Source: an uncultured bacterium (GTDB lineage Bacteria; Elusimicrobiota; Elusimicrobia; Elusimicrobiales; Elusimicrobiaceae). From it: DNA of 64,000 nt. Positions within the stretch are counted from its first letter, which is position 1; each line of letters opens with the position of its first letter. The notes below the pieces were generated by a model that was not told the origin of the DNA, searched no databases, and worked only from the letters and a program-made list of their open reading frames with translations. Below, one piece after another: positions 9,801 through 18,115 of this stretch. A program made the translations under genes and the position numbers. The stretch is from the NCBI GenBank assembly GCA_949291515.1, contig CASEVY010000007.1, positions 186,001 through 250,000 on the forward strand, written 5' to 3'.

Positions 9801-9837
9801 CCATAAAATTATTGGATTAAATGCCTATGAATCATAA
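6829..9837 (+). CDS. hsdR: Type I restriction enzyme R subunit
   Basis: A 1002-residue motor/nuclease subunit that translocates and cuts DNA lacking the host methylation. I start it at ATG 6829 with AAGG 9 bases upstream, not at TTG 6805. The PD-(D/E)xK nuclease shows D119, E133 and K135 (RYDVIILINGIPVVQVELK). The helicase motor has Walker A TTGSGKT (about 274-280), DECH (about 393), FGFTGTP, LLTGFDSKYLNTLY and QAFSRTNR. The length and order match EcoR124-type HsdR. It heads an overlapping operon with hsdS, a PrrC-like ATPase and hsdM, and overlaps hsdS by 17 bp. No damage is seen. Confidence 0.96.
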   Translation: MKNESQIETDFIKKLQELKYTYREDIKDRASLEENFRKHFEELNRVKLSDSEFTRLKESIITPDVFLAAKRLRETNTFKRDDDTPLQYTLVNTVDWCKNEYEVINQLRINTENSYHRYDVIILINGIPVVQVELKSLQITPRRAIEQIVEYKNDSGNGFTNTLLCFMQLFIVSNESNTYYFANNNKTHFAFNADEQFLPVYQLADKDNKKITHLYEFADTLLRKCTLGELISKYMVLVVSEQKMMIMRPYQIYAVKAIMDCIEQNRGNGYIWHTTGSGKTLTSFKASTLLKDNRNIAKCLFVVDRKDLDRQTREEFNKFQEGCVEENTNTESLVQRLTSTDYRDKVIVTTIQKLGLALDDDSKKNKEKRKKGELTYKERLAPLRDSRLAIIFDECHRSQFGDNHQAIKKFFPKAQLFGFTGTPIFEENAVSKQIEGTEGSYATTKDVFEKELHAYTITNAIDDRNVLRFHIDYFKPQNDVSISNVSSKEQKQAVIKAILSKHDILTNNRRYNALLATASINDAIEYYHLFKEEQSRLSQATHGEYAPLHIACVFSPPAEGNKDVQQIQEDLPQEKEDNKKDPDKKKLALKEIIADYNLQYSTNQDITNFDAYYQDVQKRIKDQKYPNTDYPHKNKIDITIVVDMLLTGFDSKYLNTLYVDKNLKYHGLIQAFSRTNRVLNDTKPYGNILDFRNQSAEVDAAIALFSGEKNASRAKEIWLVEPASQVVEKLANAVAELEKFMQSHGLACKPEEVNNLKGDAARCEFINKFKEVQRLKTRLDQYTEIDAETSQKIDSLLPVDTLRAFRGAYIDVAQRLKENQPQTPEESSQALQSVDFELVLFSSAIIDYDYIMSLISKYTHEEPQKQKMQKEQLIALLSSTSNMLDEREYIVEYINSLQVGVPLAEEEIKKGYQQFRAQKDNQAINALAQKHGLEAQPLHTFIQEILARMVFDGEKLSDLFAPLGLPWRERTQKELAFMADLIPLLKKLANGHKIIGLNAYES

Positions 9838-11011
9838 TAAAAAGAGCCTAACGCCTAAGTTGAGATTTCCCGAATTTACCTCTGACTGGATAGTTACAGA
9901 GTTAAGGAATCTATTGGATTATGAACGCCCTGAAAATTATATTGTTAGCAGTGAACAATACCAACAGAATGGTGTCCCTGTACTAACTGCAAATAAAAGT
10001 TTTGTGCTTGGATATACTAATGAACAAGATAATATTTATACAGAATTTCCAGTAATAATTTTTGATGATTTTACAACTGAAAAAAAATATGTCGACTTTG
10101 CCTTTAAAGTTAAATCTTCAGCTATTAAGATTTTAAAACCTAAAGGAGAGAACAATCTTAAATTTATTTTTGAATTAATAAATACCATTAAATTTGAAGC
10201 AAAAGAACATAAAAGATATTATATTTCAACATATCAAAATTTTTTGGTTTTGATTCCCAAGACTCTTCTGGAACAACAAAAAATAGCAGATTGTTTAGCT
10301 TCGTTGGATGAGTTAATTAGCGCGGAAAATAAAAAATTAGATGCTCTAAAAAAACATAAGCAAGCCCTTATGCAAAACCTATTCCCAGCCCGGGGTAAAA
10401 CCATGCCCTCCTGGCGCTTTGCCCAATTTAAAAATGATAACTCGTGGAGAATGACGGGAATTGGAGAAGTAGGAACGATTGTTACTGGTAAAACTCCTTC
10501 GACTACAAATGCCTCATTATGGAATGGAAGTATCCAATTTGTAACGCCAACTGACATCAAGGAAAACAAGTATCAATACAATACTCAAAGGTCTGTGGTA
10601 AAAACTTCCAAAATGAGAATTTTACCAAAAAACACAATAATGTTTACATGTATTGCCTCTATCGGTAAGATGGCCCTATCTGTACATCCTTGTATTACAA
10701 ACCAACAAATTAATTCTATTATCCCGTATTCTTATTATGAGAGCGAGTTCCTTTATTATTCATTATTACAAAGAACCCCTTTGATAAAAGCTAGTTTGGA
10801 AACCACAACGGTTCCTATTATTAACAAAACAGATTTTTCAAAATTGCATATCTGGATAACTGATAACAAACAAGAACAAGAGAAAATAGCCGAGTGCCTC
10901 TCCACTGCGGATCAGCTTATCCAGGTTCAGACTCATAAACTAGAAACCTTAAAAATGCACAAAAAAGCCCTTATGCAAGGCCTGTTCCCTACATTGGAGG
11001 ATATTAAATAA
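9821..11011 (+). CDS. hsdS: Type I restriction specificity subunit
   Basis: A 396-residue protein with two target-recognition domains (about 15-165 and 200-350). Each is followed by a related helical spacer: EQQKIADCLASLDELI ... KHKQALMQNLFP, and EQEKIAECLSTADQLI ... MHKKALMQGLFP. The subunit directs both methylation and cleavage to a bipartite site. ATG 9821 and 9827 are both possible starts within the hsdR overlap. Its stop overlaps the start of the ATPase gene by one base. The two recognition domains differ strongly, so the target should be asymmetric. Confidence 0.95.
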   Translation: MPMNHNKKSLTPKLRFPEFTSDWIVTELRNLLDYERPENYIVSSEQYQQNGVPVLTANKSFVLGYTNEQDNIYTEFPVIIFDDFTTEKKYVDFAFKVKSSAIKILKPKGENNLKFIFELINTIKFEAKEHKRYYISTYQNFLVLIPKTLLEQQKIADCLASLDELISAENKKLDALKKHKQALMQNLFPARGKTMPSWRFAQFKNDNSWRMTGIGEVGTIVTGKTPSTTNASLWNGSIQFVTPTDIKENKYQYNTQRSVVKTSKMRILPKNTIMFTCIASIGKMALSVHPCITNQQINSIIPYSYYESEFLYYSLLQRTPLIKASLETTTVPIINKTDFSKLHIWITDNKQEQEKIAECLSTADQLIQVQTHKLETLKMHKKALMQGLFPTLEDIK

Positions 11012-12345
11012 TGAGTGTTAATATACCCCGAAAACTTGCTACGCAAACATATAAAAAATGGATGAATAAATTAGTCAGCTTAGGCGTGCAAATCAAAGAG
11101 CCCTCCAGAGTGAAGGAATATAAAGCTTTGTTTAGCGCAAATTATAAAAAAGCACGTGGAGAGCAAGACTATCACTTACAACATGGGCTCAATCAAGAAA
11201 CCAAGCGGAAATTAGATTATCTCTTTAGATGTTTGGAGAAAAAAGAAGTATTTAATAGTATAGAGGATATTGCCCACTATTTGCGGCTATATTTAGAAGA
11301 TTCTAAATTTATTGTTTTGTTCGCTTACAATGGAACTGGTAAAACACGCTTGTCTGGAGCGTTTAAAAAGATCGGTCAGGTGTTAAATGAAAGCACTGGT
11401 GAAAAATCAGCCGATACTTTGTATTATAATGCATTTACAGAGGACCTGTTTACTTGGGATAATGACCTGCCACACGACACTACCCGCTCCTTAAAAATGA
11501 ATACGGCCTCTCGCTTTATTGCTGGGTTAAATGCAATGGCGATAGAAGAAAAAGTAACCCCTTTCTTACATCGATATGCTGATTTTAATTTTACAGTTCA
11601 ACATGGGGAGATTAAATTTCATAGAGATGTAATGATTGATGGCAACTTGAAAAGAGTGGATAATATTAAAATATCCCGCGGGGAAGAGCGGATTTTTATT
11701 TGGAGTTGTTTTTTGGCAATTATACAAATGGCTATTGACCAGGATGCTGGATATGACTGGGTTAAATACATCTATATAGATGACCCAATTTCTTCACTAG
11801 ATGACAATAATGTGATTGCCGTAGCTACAGATTTGGCCGAGTTATTAAAACAAAGCTCAAAAAAAGTTGTTGTTTCCACTCACCACCCATTATTTTTTAA
11901 TATATTGTGTAATACAATCAAGAAGTCGGTTCAGCTGTTTTTACATAAGACACCTCAAACAGAACGATATCTCTTAAAAGGCACAGCTAAAACCCCTTTT
12001 TTTCATCATGTGGCCTTGCTAAAAGAAATGAAAGACATAGCCGATTCTGGCACGCCCTATACATATCATTTTAATATTCTTAGAAATATTTTAGAGAAAA
12101 CAGCCTCTTTTTTGGGGTATGAAAATTTTTCAAGCTGTGTTAAGAAAATTTTTCCAGAGGACGAAGCTGTTTATAGTAGAGTTATCAACCTTTTAAGCCA
12201 TGGAAATTACTCGATTTTTGAGCCTCAAGAAATGGTTGAAGATAACAAAAAATATTTTAGAGAAATAGTAGAAGGCTTATTAACACAATACCCTTTTAAC
12301 CCAAAACTATTTGAACCAGAAGCTTCACAAGGAGACGCGCAATGA
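11011..12345 (+). CDS. PrrC/RloC-like ATPase, candidate anticodon nuclease
   Basis: 444 residues between hsdS and hsdM, overlapping both. An ABC-type ATPase: Walker A FAYNGTGKT (104-112), signature-like KISRGEER (220-227), Walker B IYIDDPISSLDD (254-265) and a switch histidine in STHHP (289-293). The C-terminal part has R358 and E362 (LRNILE) and H397 (LLSHGN). In phage-exclusion protein PrrC the tRNA-cleaving residues are Arg320, Glu324 and His356, with the same Arg-x3-Glu spacing and a similar distance to His. PrrC is encoded inside a type I operon and is held inactive by it until a phage inhibits restriction. The ATPase family is clear; the nuclease role is inferred. Confidence 0.8.
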   Translation: MSVNIPRKLATQTYKKWMNKLVSLGVQIKEPSRVKEYKALFSANYKKARGEQDYHLQHGLNQETKRKLDYLFRCLEKKEVFNSIEDIAHYLRLYLEDSKFIVLFAYNGTGKTRLSGAFKKIGQVLNESTGEKSADTLYYNAFTEDLFTWDNDLPHDTTRSLKMNTASRFIAGLNAMAIEEKVTPFLHRYADFNFTVQHGEIKFHRDVMIDGNLKRVDNIKISRGEERIFIWSCFLAIIQMAIDQDAGYDWVKYIYIDDPISSLDDNNVIAVATDLAELLKQSSKKVVVSTHHPLFFNILCNTIKKSVQLFLHKTPQTERYLLKGTAKTPFFHHVALLKEMKDIADSGTPYTYHFNILRNILEKTASFLGYENFSSCVKKIFPEDEAVYSRVINLLSHGNYSIFEPQEMVEDNKKYFREIVEGLLTQYPFNPKLFEPEASQGDAQ

Positions 12346-14132
12346 CCGAAAATCAACAAAAACAATTAGGTGCCACTTTATGGGCCATAGCCGATAAATT
12401 ACGCGGGGCAATGAGCGCAGATGATTTTAGAGACTATATGTTATCTTTCCTCTTTTTACGGTATCTTTCTGATAATTATGAAGATGCAGTAAAAAAAGAA
12501 CTGGGGCCAGATTATGCCCAGTGTGAGCAGGAAATACAGGCCAATAGCCAAGGGTTAGATGCCTATATTACGGGCTTAAAGGAGCGTATTGAAACCTACA
12601 GCAAGACCCTTTCCCCCGCTAAATTGGGCTTAAATGACAATGAAGCCACAGACGAAGCCCTCACCAAGGCCAGAAGTATTTTTATAGAAAATAACAATAA
12701 AATGCTCTATAGCCGCAATGTAATTGCGTTGGCGGTGTGGTATATCCATAATTTGGATCAAGTGGAAACGCTGGAAAAGCAAATGCGCCGTAAAATCCAC
12801 TATGTAATAAAACCCGCTTATTTATGGAGTAATATTTACGAACTAGCCCGCACCCAGAATGAACAATTGCTTAAAACCTTACAAAGCGGATTTAAATATA
12901 TTGAAAATGAATCTTTTGAAAGCAGTTTCCGGGGGTTGTTTTCGGAAATTAATTTGGATTCAGACAAACTTGGTAAAAATTATAGCGCCCGTAATGCCCT
13001 GTTGTGTTCTATCATAACAGAAATTGCAGAAGGCTTGTCCAGCTTTCCCAATGATACGGACATTTTAGGGGATGCGTATGAGTATTTAATCAGCAAGTTT
13101 GCGGCAGGATCTGGCAAAAAAGCGGGAGAATTTTATACCCCGCAACAGGTATCCACTATCCTTTCCCGTATTGTTGCGCTAGATAGCCAAGACCCTAGCA
13201 CAGGTAAAAAGAGTCATTTACGAAATGTATTGGACTTTGCTTGCGGGTCCGGCTCGTTGTTAATCAATGTACGCAAGCAATTTGGGCCCAATGCTATTGG
13301 GCAAATATACGGGCAGGAGAAAAATATCACCACTTACAACTTGGCCCGTATGAATATGTTGCTTCATGGGGTAAAAGATTCTGAATTCCAAATTTATCAT
13401 GGGGATTCTTTGCTAAATGATTGGAGTTTGCTAAACGAAATGAACCCCGCTAAAAAGATGCAGTTTGAGGCAGTGGTGGCAAACCCTCCTTTTAGTTACC
13501 GCTGGGAACCGAAAGAAGATATGGCGGAAGATTTTAGATTTAAAAACTATGGTCTTGCTCCTAAATCTGCCGCGGATTTTGCATTTTTATTGCATGGATT
13601 TCATTTTTTAAGTGATGATGGTACCATGGCTATTATTTTGCCCCATGGTGTATTATTCCGTGGGGGAGGCGAAGAAAGGATTAGAACAAAACTTATCAAA
13701 GACAATAACATAGACGCTATTATTGGCCTGCCGGAAAATTTATTTTTCTCCACTGGTATTCCGGTGTGTATTGTGGTGCTTAAAAAGTGTAAAAAATATG
13801 ACGATGTATTAATTATTAATGCCAGTGAATACTTTGAAAAGGGCAAGCGCCAAAATAGCCTTTTACCTGAACATATTGACAAGATTGTAGATGCTTATCA
13901 ATACCGTAAAGAGGACGATAAAAAATTTTCCCGCCGGGTTTCTGTTAAAGAAATAGAGGAAAACGGGTATAACTTAAATATTTCGCGCTATGTGAGCACT
14001 GCCCCGGAAGAAGAAATTATTGATATTCAAGAAGTATGGCAAGAACTTGAAAAAATTGACAAAGATATCAATAAAGCCAAAACAAAACATAATGAATTCT
14101 TAAAGGAATTAGGGCTAAAGCAACTCCCGTAA
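12342..14132 (+). CDS. hsdM: Type I DNA adenine methyltransferase subunit
   Basis: A 596-residue modification subunit. The N-terminal helical HsdM_N domain (about 8-170, with an insertion near 55-110) is followed by the N6-methylase core, with the S-adenosylmethionine motif DFACGSGSLL (298-307) and catalytic NPPF (381-384). YTPQQV at 265-270 and the downstream AIILPHGVLFRGG are typical of the family. It starts by ATGA overlap with the preceding gene, so hsdR-hsdS-ATPase-hsdM form one transcript. It is somewhat longer than the commonest HsdM proteins but intact. Confidence 0.96.
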   Translation: MTENQQKQLGATLWAIADKLRGAMSADDFRDYMLSFLFLRYLSDNYEDAVKKELGPDYAQCEQEIQANSQGLDAYITGLKERIETYSKTLSPAKLGLNDNEATDEALTKARSIFIENNNKMLYSRNVIALAVWYIHNLDQVETLEKQMRRKIHYVIKPAYLWSNIYELARTQNEQLLKTLQSGFKYIENESFESSFRGLFSEINLDSDKLGKNYSARNALLCSIITEIAEGLSSFPNDTDILGDAYEYLISKFAAGSGKKAGEFYTPQQVSTILSRIVALDSQDPSTGKKSHLRNVLDFACGSGSLLINVRKQFGPNAIGQIYGQEKNITTYNLARMNMLLHGVKDSEFQIYHGDSLLNDWSLLNEMNPAKKMQFEAVVANPPFSYRWEPKEDMAEDFRFKNYGLAPKSAADFAFLLHGFHFLSDDGTMAIILPHGVLFRGGGEERIRTKLIKDNNIDAIIGLPENLFFSTGIPVCIVVLKKCKKYDDVLIINASEYFEKGKRQNSLLPEHIDKIVDAYQYRKEDDKKFSRRVSVKEIEENGYNLNISRYVSTAPEEEIIDIQEVWQELEKIDKDINKAKTKHNEFLKELGLKQLP

Positions 14133-14332
14133 TTCTTGAAAGGTTAAGATAAAATGTGCGTTTGTTTTTAAACAAATAAGGTATGCTTCATGGCTTTTTA
14201 AAAGATATGAGAGTTACACCTCATCCTGTATATATAAAAATGTTTACTAAGGCCTGTATTTATGTGTTTAAAAGGGGAAGATATACTTGAAGGCAGTTTC
14301 GTTTTACCCAATACTAATATCATGACTTGTAT

Positions 14333-16213
14333 TCAAGATATTTTTTCTATTTTCCATCCGGCTTTCTCTATTTCTTTTTCGTGGCCTCGAATATATTCCT
14401 CGTTACATGCAAAGCATAATAAATCAGTAGGACGGCTCATGGCTACATATAACATTTTCATAGCTTCAGCTTCACGTTCTTTTGGTTGCTTTATTTCTTG
14501 CCCTTTTAAAATATTGAGGATTTTCTGTGACTCGGTGGTGTGGTATTGCGTTTCCATTACCAGAGTGGCTGTATGTGTTTCTCCTTTAACGCTATGTATT
14601 GTGCCAATTTCTATATTTATTCCATCTAAAGAAAAAATATTTTTTTGCAAAGGAGAGAGCACTTGACTTGATATGGAGACGGTAGTATTGCTCCTAAAGT
14701 TTAAAGTAGATTCGGAATATTCAAAATGAAATATTTTTTCTAAAGTTGATAAAATCTTATCAAAATCAGATATTGTAATTAAAGATTTTGCAAAAGCCTT
14801 TTGGCACAAAGAATATATCTGTTTTCTCAATAAAAAATTTTCAGGTTTTTCTTTTACTGCTTTCCAAAAAGAAAGATATGAATAATAAGTATTTGTTTGA
14901 GCGTTAGTAATATTTTCCAAACGAAGTATTTCTAAACAAATCTGTGTAATAATTTTAAAAATAGAATTGAAATCCTTAGTTTTTGCTGATTTTTGACTAA
15001 TTAGTTCTATTGCTTCGCTTATAGAATCAATATGATTATGTTCTATCTTAATTTCTTTGCTAAAAGTGGGATAGTAATCCGATAAAGTAAGGCGGTTTTC
15101 CTTTTTTTCTGCTACCCAGGCAATTGCTTTAAATATTGCTTTTTTATTTTGTAAATTGTGTTGTTTTATTTTTTGTACAAAGCATGGTAAAACTTTTTTG
15201 ATTGCAGATGAGGTGTATATAAACAAATACGGAGGAATATCAGATTGTCGTATAGATACAATACTATGATCTATGTCTTTATATAATGAGAACCGTTCCA
15301 CTATTGGAGAAATTTGCGATGAAAGCCTCAGCGTTTTGTGTAAAATTAAAGGGGTGCCTCTGAATTCCCATATTTTATTGCTTTGCACTTTATTAAAAAT
15401 ACTCTGATTAATATCCCCAATTCTTTGATATACTACTGTCGGATGATTAAATAATTTTTCCAATAGTTCTAACTGAGTTTGATTCATATCTTGCATTTCA
15501 TCAACAAAGATATATTTGAATCTTAAGCGTATAATATCTAGTATTTTAGGGTATTTTTCAATATATTCTTGAGCTAATAGGTAAGCGTCAGCATAAGACA
15601 AAAAACCTTTTTTGTATAGGTCTTTTTTCATTTTTAAAATAGCTTGATAAACTTTTCCTTCATGATTTTTTAATAAAAAATTAGTTTTATCATAATGAAT
15701 TAATTCGTCATGAAGGATACCGGTATTAAATAATAGATCGTCTTTGAAAGAATTTTTGTTAGATCTATGATACAGATATAGTTGTAATTCTCGCGGAGGT
15801 TTTGTTATTTTTCGAACAATTTCACTAGCTATATATAAAGGTCTATGTTGATATGTTTGAATATAAAAGGGTATAGCTAAAAATTGGTCTACAAAAGATT
15901 GTATAGTCCCAATGAAATTGGGAGATTTAAATATAAAATTGCATTTATTATCTAGTTTTGAGTGCAAAAGCTTAATTGCGGTGTTTGTGTGGGATAGGAC
16001 TAAAATGCCACGATTTTGTTCTAGAGGCAGGCGCTTCTCTAGTAGTAACAATTTTGCTAAAAGGGCTGTTGTTTTACCGCTGCCTGGAACAGCTTGGCAG
16101 TCAATGGTATCCAAATTTTTAATAAAAGACTTTCTTTCCTCATCAAAACTGCAGTTTGAAGGGAGTAATAAAGGTATAATTTTATCTATCTCCTGGTCAG
16201 AAATCGGTAGCAT
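14333..16213 (-). CDS. gajB: Gabija GajB, UvrD-like helicase
   Basis: A superfamily 1 helicase of 626 residues from ATG 16213. A longer TTG start at 16261 would overlap gajA by 65 bp and is less likely. Motifs: Walker A AVPGSGKTTALLAK near residue 41, GTIQSF (Ia-like), YIFVDEMQDMNQTQLELL (motif II), GDINQSI (motif III), IGTIHSVKGETHTATLVM (motif V) and LYVAMSRPTDLL (motif VI). All are intact. Directly after an OLD-type nuclease this is the Gabija pair, in which GajB senses DNA ends and activates GajA. Start overlaps the gajA stop by 17 bp. Confidence 0.88.
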   Translation of the reverse strand: MLPISDQEIDKIIPLLLPSNCSFDEERKSFIKNLDTIDCQAVPGSGKTTALLAKLLLLEKRLPLEQNRGILVLSHTNTAIKLLHSKLDNKCNFIFKSPNFIGTIQSFVDQFLAIPFYIQTYQHRPLYIASEIVRKITKPPRELQLYLYHRSNKNSFKDDLLFNTGILHDELIHYDKTNFLLKNHEGKVYQAILKMKKDLYKKGFLSYADAYLLAQEYIEKYPKILDIIRLRFKYIFVDEMQDMNQTQLELLEKLFNHPTVVYQRIGDINQSIFNKVQSNKIWEFRGTPLILHKTLRLSSQISPIVERFSLYKDIDHSIVSIRQSDIPPYLFIYTSSAIKKVLPCFVQKIKQHNLQNKKAIFKAIAWVAEKKENRLTLSDYYPTFSKEIKIEHNHIDSISEAIELISQKSAKTKDFNSIFKIITQICLEILRLENITNAQTNTYYSYLSFWKAVKEKPENFLLRKQIYSLCQKAFAKSLITISDFDKILSTLEKIFHFEYSESTLNFRSNTTVSISSQVLSPLQKNIFSLDGINIEIGTIHSVKGETHTATLVMETQYHTTESQKILNILKGQEIKQPKEREAEAMKMLYVAMSRPTDLLCFACNEEYIRGHEKEIEKAGWKIEKIS

Positions 16214-18032
16214 ATCTAATTGCTTCAAATAAGTATTGGGTATATTGGTTTCCAGTATCAATAGTATCGGCGGATTCTATTTTGTTTGCCAAATCATAAG
16301 CCAGTTGCGTTTTGGAAACTTTATTCTTAAAGAGAGTTTGAATCAAAATGCAAGCTTTATCATTAGGATTTTGCTTAATTTTTTCAGTTAGTTCTTTGTA
16401 TGCCTGGTTTGAGAGGAAGTTTCGGGAAATCTCTAAAATGAAAGGGAAAATACTTTCGTTTTTTGCCAAACAATACTCCAAGGTCCACACCGGGGAAACA
16501 AATGTTTGTATTCGTTCTGCATTAAATGCGTATCCTTTTTCTTTTATTTTTTGAGAGATATCGTAGTCCTTTATAGTTTCTTGGTTTTTTGCATCTTTTT
16601 TGAATGCATATTCATCCGGTTTCACATCTAAGTCTGTTACGACAGATATCGGAATATTAATTGAGGGCTGTTCGTTATCTTTTCTTTGAAAAATTTTTAC
16701 ATAGCGTAAGAAAGCCACTCCTCCTACATTTATTATAGAAATACCTTTTTGCGTTAAATCGATATCAATTTTTTTAGCTAATACAGGAAGCAAAATTTGT
16801 TCCGCCCAACCTTCTACCAGTATGAGTCCATGAGCAAAAAAGAGATTAGCTTTTGTTACATCAAGGAAGCATTCTAAGAAGCGGTAATCTTCTTGTTGGA
16901 GATTTGTAAATTCTGGAGCTAGAGAAAAAGCTCTCTCTCCATCAAATAGAAAAATATTTTCTAACAAGACTTTGGATGCAATGTTCGGACTATGTGTAGA
17001 AATAATAAGTTGCAAATCAGTTTCTTTGGAACAGAGATTCTGTAAATGGGAAATAATTCTCATCTGTGCTTGAGGATGTATATGCGCTTCTATTTCCTCA
17101 ATTAAGCCTATTTTTAGGCCTACAAAATCTTTTCTTATGAGGTTCAAAAGTTCTGTTGCAATAAATAATATATTATGTGTTCCAAGTCCCGCCTTTTCGT
17201 CTTCAAAAGCTAGTCTTAAGGTTTCAAGAATGCTTTTGATAGAAGGTGTATTTACTTCAAAAGTAGCTTGCCGAGGGGTGCCAAAAAAATCATTCAGAAA
17301 AGTATTTAAAGTCTTAAATATCTCGTAACCATCAGAATTCCGAAGACCTTTACATAAACAGGCATCTCCGTCATCAACAGGGCATTTCTCTTCTTGATAG
17401 GAACTATCGAAATATTGTTTGATTAAACAATTTAAACATATGGAGGATTTTATCAAAGGATGACTGTCTTCTGAAATCTCGGTGAACTCTTTACGCCCTT
17501 TGAGAATTTGTGATAAACGAGAGTTTCTTCTCGGGACCAGTTCATTTGTTGCATCTCGCAAAGGTTTTAAATATGTGGTTCTAAGAAGTTCTCGTACTTC
17601 GGCGGGTAAAATAGTACCCTCTTTATCATTTCCTGCTCGGATGTCGGGTGATATTATTCGTTCTTTCAGGCTTGCTTGAAGAAATATTTTTAGAAAAGGG
17701 GTTTTTGTCTGTTCGTCCCAAGATAGCCACTCCAGGAAGCAACTTGCTTCTTCATCCCTTAAATCTTTGAAAATACATTCAATTCTTAATGTTTTTGCTC
17801 CCTGGAAAAAATCTTCTTCTTTTAGGGATATCCATTCTCCGCTATGTGTTTTTAGTAGCAATTTAATAGCATCAATAGCGGAACTTTTACCAGAGTCATT
17901 TTCTCCAACGAAAATATTTAAACCTGGTTTTAATTTGATGGAGAAGTGAGGCTTGTCCAAATCTAATGACGTTGAGCTTTCTAAACTCCCAAATTTTCTA
18001 AAATTCCATAGATTTAAAGTTTCTAAATACAT
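16197..18032 (-). CDS. gajA: Gabija GajA, OLD-family ATPase/TOPRIM nuclease
   Basis: 611 residues. The N-terminal ABC-type ATPase has Walker A FVGENDSGKSS (41-51) and a C-terminal ATPase half with IEEIEAHIHPQAQ (about 311-323) and the switch ISTHSPN. The TOPRIM nuclease has E407 and E411 (ILVEGWAEQ) and D467/D469 (VVTDLDV). GajA is a DNA-nicking enzyme whose activity is relieved when phage replication depletes nucleotides. Residues 199-227 contain five cysteines (CLNC, KCP, ACLC) that may bind zinc, an addition I do not associate with the family. The start lacks a strong ribosome-binding site. Confidence 0.87.
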   Translation of the reverse strand: MYLETLNLWNFRKFGSLESSTSLDLDKPHFSIKLKPGLNIFVGENDSGKSSAIDAIKLLLKTHSGEWISLKEEDFFQGAKTLRIECIFKDLRDEEASCFLEWLSWDEQTKTPFLKIFLQASLKERIISPDIRAGNDKEGTILPAEVRELLRTTYLKPLRDATNELVPRRNSRLSQILKGRKEFTEISEDSHPLIKSSICLNCLIKQYFDSSYQEEKCPVDDGDACLCKGLRNSDGYEIFKTLNTFLNDFFGTPRQATFEVNTPSIKSILETLRLAFEDEKAGLGTHNILFIATELLNLIRKDFVGLKIGLIEEIEAHIHPQAQMRIISHLQNLCSKETDLQLIISTHSPNIASKVLLENIFLFDGERAFSLAPEFTNLQQEDYRFLECFLDVTKANLFFAHGLILVEGWAEQILLPVLAKKIDIDLTQKGISIINVGGVAFLRYVKIFQRKDNEQPSINIPISVVTDLDVKPDEYAFKKDAKNQETIKDYDISQKIKEKGYAFNAERIQTFVSPVWTLEYCLAKNESIFPFILEISRNFLSNQAYKELTEKIKQNPNDKACILIQTLFKNKVSKTQLAYDLANKIESADTIDTGNQYTQYLFEAIRYATDF

Positions 18033-18115
18033 AAAGGCTACGATTGAATAATTATTTTGGTCTATATTTGTCTGATTATATTATATATAAATATTTATCG
18101 TTGCTTGGAGGAGGC

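Noticed and set aside
14262-14666. 134-codon plus-strand frame at the end of gajB
   Set aside because: It overlaps the conserved C-terminus of the helicase in antisense and has no start signal.
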